NCBI RefSeq assembly: GCF_033096005.1 | Contig: NZ_AP026803.1 | Location: forward strand, 974,501 to 1,038,500 | Direction of reading: 5' to 3' | Source of the DNA: Lactobacillus xylocopicola | Lineage (GTDB): Bacteria > Bacillota > Bacilli > Lactobacillales > Lactobacillaceae | DNA: 64,000 bases | In this document: positions 63,098 to 64,000 of the stretch, one piece after another | Layout: every line of letters begins with the position of its first letter | Numbering within the stretch: position 1 is the stretch's first letter | Translations under genes and position numbers: made by a program | Notes under the pieces: generated by a model | What the model saw: only the letters and a program-made list of their open reading frames with translations | Told to the model about the DNA's origin: nothing | Databases searched by the model: none

Positions 63098-64000
63098 TAT
63101 CTTTCCTCCTGACAGAATTGTTCTAAGAAGCGAACATCATTGGTATAGAAATCGCGAATGTCATCAATGCCGTACTTAAGGATGGCAAACCGATCTAAGC
63201 CGACACCAAAGGCAAAACCGCCATAAACACTCGAATCAACTCCAGCATTTTCCAAAACATTTGGATGAACCATACCGGCACCTAGAACTTCAATCCAACC
63301 GGTATGCTTACAAATAGCACAACCCTTACCATCGCAGTTGAAGCACGAAACATCCATTTCAACTGACGGTTCAGTAAAAGGAAAATAACTGGGCCGCAAC
63401 CGTGTTTGGCGATCCTGACCAAAGACATGCTTGGCCATCATTTCCAGCGTACCTTTCAAATCACCCATCGTAATATTTTCGTCGATCAGCATACCTTCCA
63501 TTTGCATGAACTGGTGAGAGTGCGTCGCATCATCGTCATCTCGGCGGTATACTTTACCTGGTCCGACCATCTTCAAGGGCCCCTTAGAAAAATCAAACTT
63601 TTCTAAAGCCCGGGCCTGATCCCCCGAAGTCTGTGATCGCAGTAATCTTTCTGGATCAATATAAAAAGTTTCCTGCATATCGCGGGCAGGGTGATCCTTA
63701 GGCAGGTTCATCATTTCAAACACATAATGGTCTGTTTCGATTTCTGGTCCTTGGACTACTTCGTAACCCATTCCAATAAAATACTTTTCCAAATCGTCCA
63801 AAATAATGTTGATTGGGTGTTTGCTGCCGAGGTGGGCTACCCGGCCCGGCAAAGTTACATCAACCTTTTCCTGCTCAAGCTGTTTTTCAATCAAAGCCTT
63901 AACTAGCTCGCTCTTAGCATGATCAAGCCGTGTATTGAACAAATCACGTAGCTTGTTTACCTGCTGACCGATTTCACGGCGACGACCAGGCTCAATATCT
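63097..64000 (-). CDS. pheS: Phenylalanyl-tRNA synthetase alpha subunit, C-terminal part (runs off right edge)
   Basis: Catalytic class II subunit. About 300 codons are visible; the frame stays open to the window edge ([20 protein letters not shown] at the edge), so the start lies outside. Visible are the motif 2 region ([34 protein letters not shown]) and motif 3 ([11 protein letters not shown]). A four-cysteine knuckle, C-F-N-C...C-A-I-C, sits before motif 3. An apparent TTG start at 63940-63942 is internal. Any T-box leader would lie upstream, beyond the window. Confidence 0.97.
   Translation of the reverse strand, partial: DIEPGRRREIGQQVNKLRDLFNTRLDHAKSELVKALIEKQLEQEKVDVTLPGRVAHLGSKHPINIILDDLEKYFIGMGYEVVQGPEIETDHYVFEMMNLPKDHPARDMQETFYIDPERLLRSQTSGDQARALEKFDFSKGPLKMVGPGKVYRRDDDDATHSHQFMQMEGMLIDENITMGDLKGTLEMMAKHVFGQDRQTRLRPSYFPFTEPSVEMDVSCFNCDGKGCAICKHTGWIEVLGAGMVHPNVLENAGVDSSVYGGFAFGVGLDRFAILKYGIDDIRDFYTNDVRFLEQFCQEER

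Noticed and set aside
63940..64000. pheS starting at TTG 63942
   Set aside because: The frame is open to the right edge and the upstream residues match the PheS coiled-coil arm, so the gene simply continues outside the window.
1..64000. CRISPR array, prophage, insertion sequence or toxin-antitoxin system
   Set aside because: No regular short repeats with spacers, no transposase or integrase reading frame with terminal inverted repeats, and no phage structural or two-gene toxin module is recognisable.

Overview
The window is chromosomal DNA of a low-to-moderate GC Firmicute, almost certainly a member of Lactobacillus in the strict sense. The main indications are PepX (Xaa-Pro dipeptidyl-peptidase), an oppDFBC-oppA peptide uptake locus, strong AGGAGG ribosome sites, a BspA/MucBP surface protein with an LPxTG anchor, and gene orders that match the Bacillus/Lactobacillus core blocks. 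I cannot name the species. Most of the sequence is housekeeping, on the minus strand, in tight operons with overlapping stops and starts.

Layout, left to right. 1-1989: start of smc (runs off the left edge) and rnc. 2112-11855: peptide transporter oppD-oppF-oppB-oppC followed by three tandem oppA genes, each with its own promoter region and terminator; this block sits inside the acpP-rnc junction. 11975-17341: acpP, plsX, recG, fakA and a Gls24-like gene, linking exogenous fatty-acid use (FakA) to phospholipid synthesis (PlsX). 17506-17691: rpmB on the plus strand. 17801-19972: a BspA-type LPxTG surface protein. 20346-30868: gmk-rpoZ-(terminator)-priA-fmt-rsmB-prpC-prkC-rsgA-rpe-thiN. 31086-31361: an unrecognised small plus-strand gene. 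31412-39580: efp, a Gls24-like gene, nusB, folD, xseA, xseB, ispA, tlyA, recN and a GNAT gene. 39653-42541: a Xaa-Pro peptidase, rplU-rpmA with an L21-type leader, and a YitT protein. 42689-45890: a DUF2325 protein and a DUF2207 membrane protein. 46153-50694 (plus strand): tRNA-Arg, a leader peptide with an attenuator, an orphan EIIC-like membrane protein, an ArsC/Spx-like protein and pepX. 50757-58810 (minus): glnA, a YnbB-type PLP enzyme, miaA, a pseudo-rhodanese, yqgQ, a rhomboid protease, 5-FTHF cyclo-ligase, rpmG and a class B PBP. 59056-59970: a BadF/NagK-type kinase. 60115-64000: greA, pheT and pheS (runs off the right edge).

The most interesting element is at 46448-46705. A promoter drives a 23-codon leader peptide with six consecutive aromatic codons (Tyr-Tyr-Phe-Trp-Tyr-Phe). 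It is followed by a chain of RNA segments, each able to pair with the next, ending in an intrinsic terminator directly before the ribosome site of an EIIC-like membrane protein that has no EIIA or EIIB nearby. This is the architecture of a ribosome-mediated attenuator sensing aromatic amino acid supply, and it suggests the orphan EIIC-like protein imports an aromatic amino acid or related compound.
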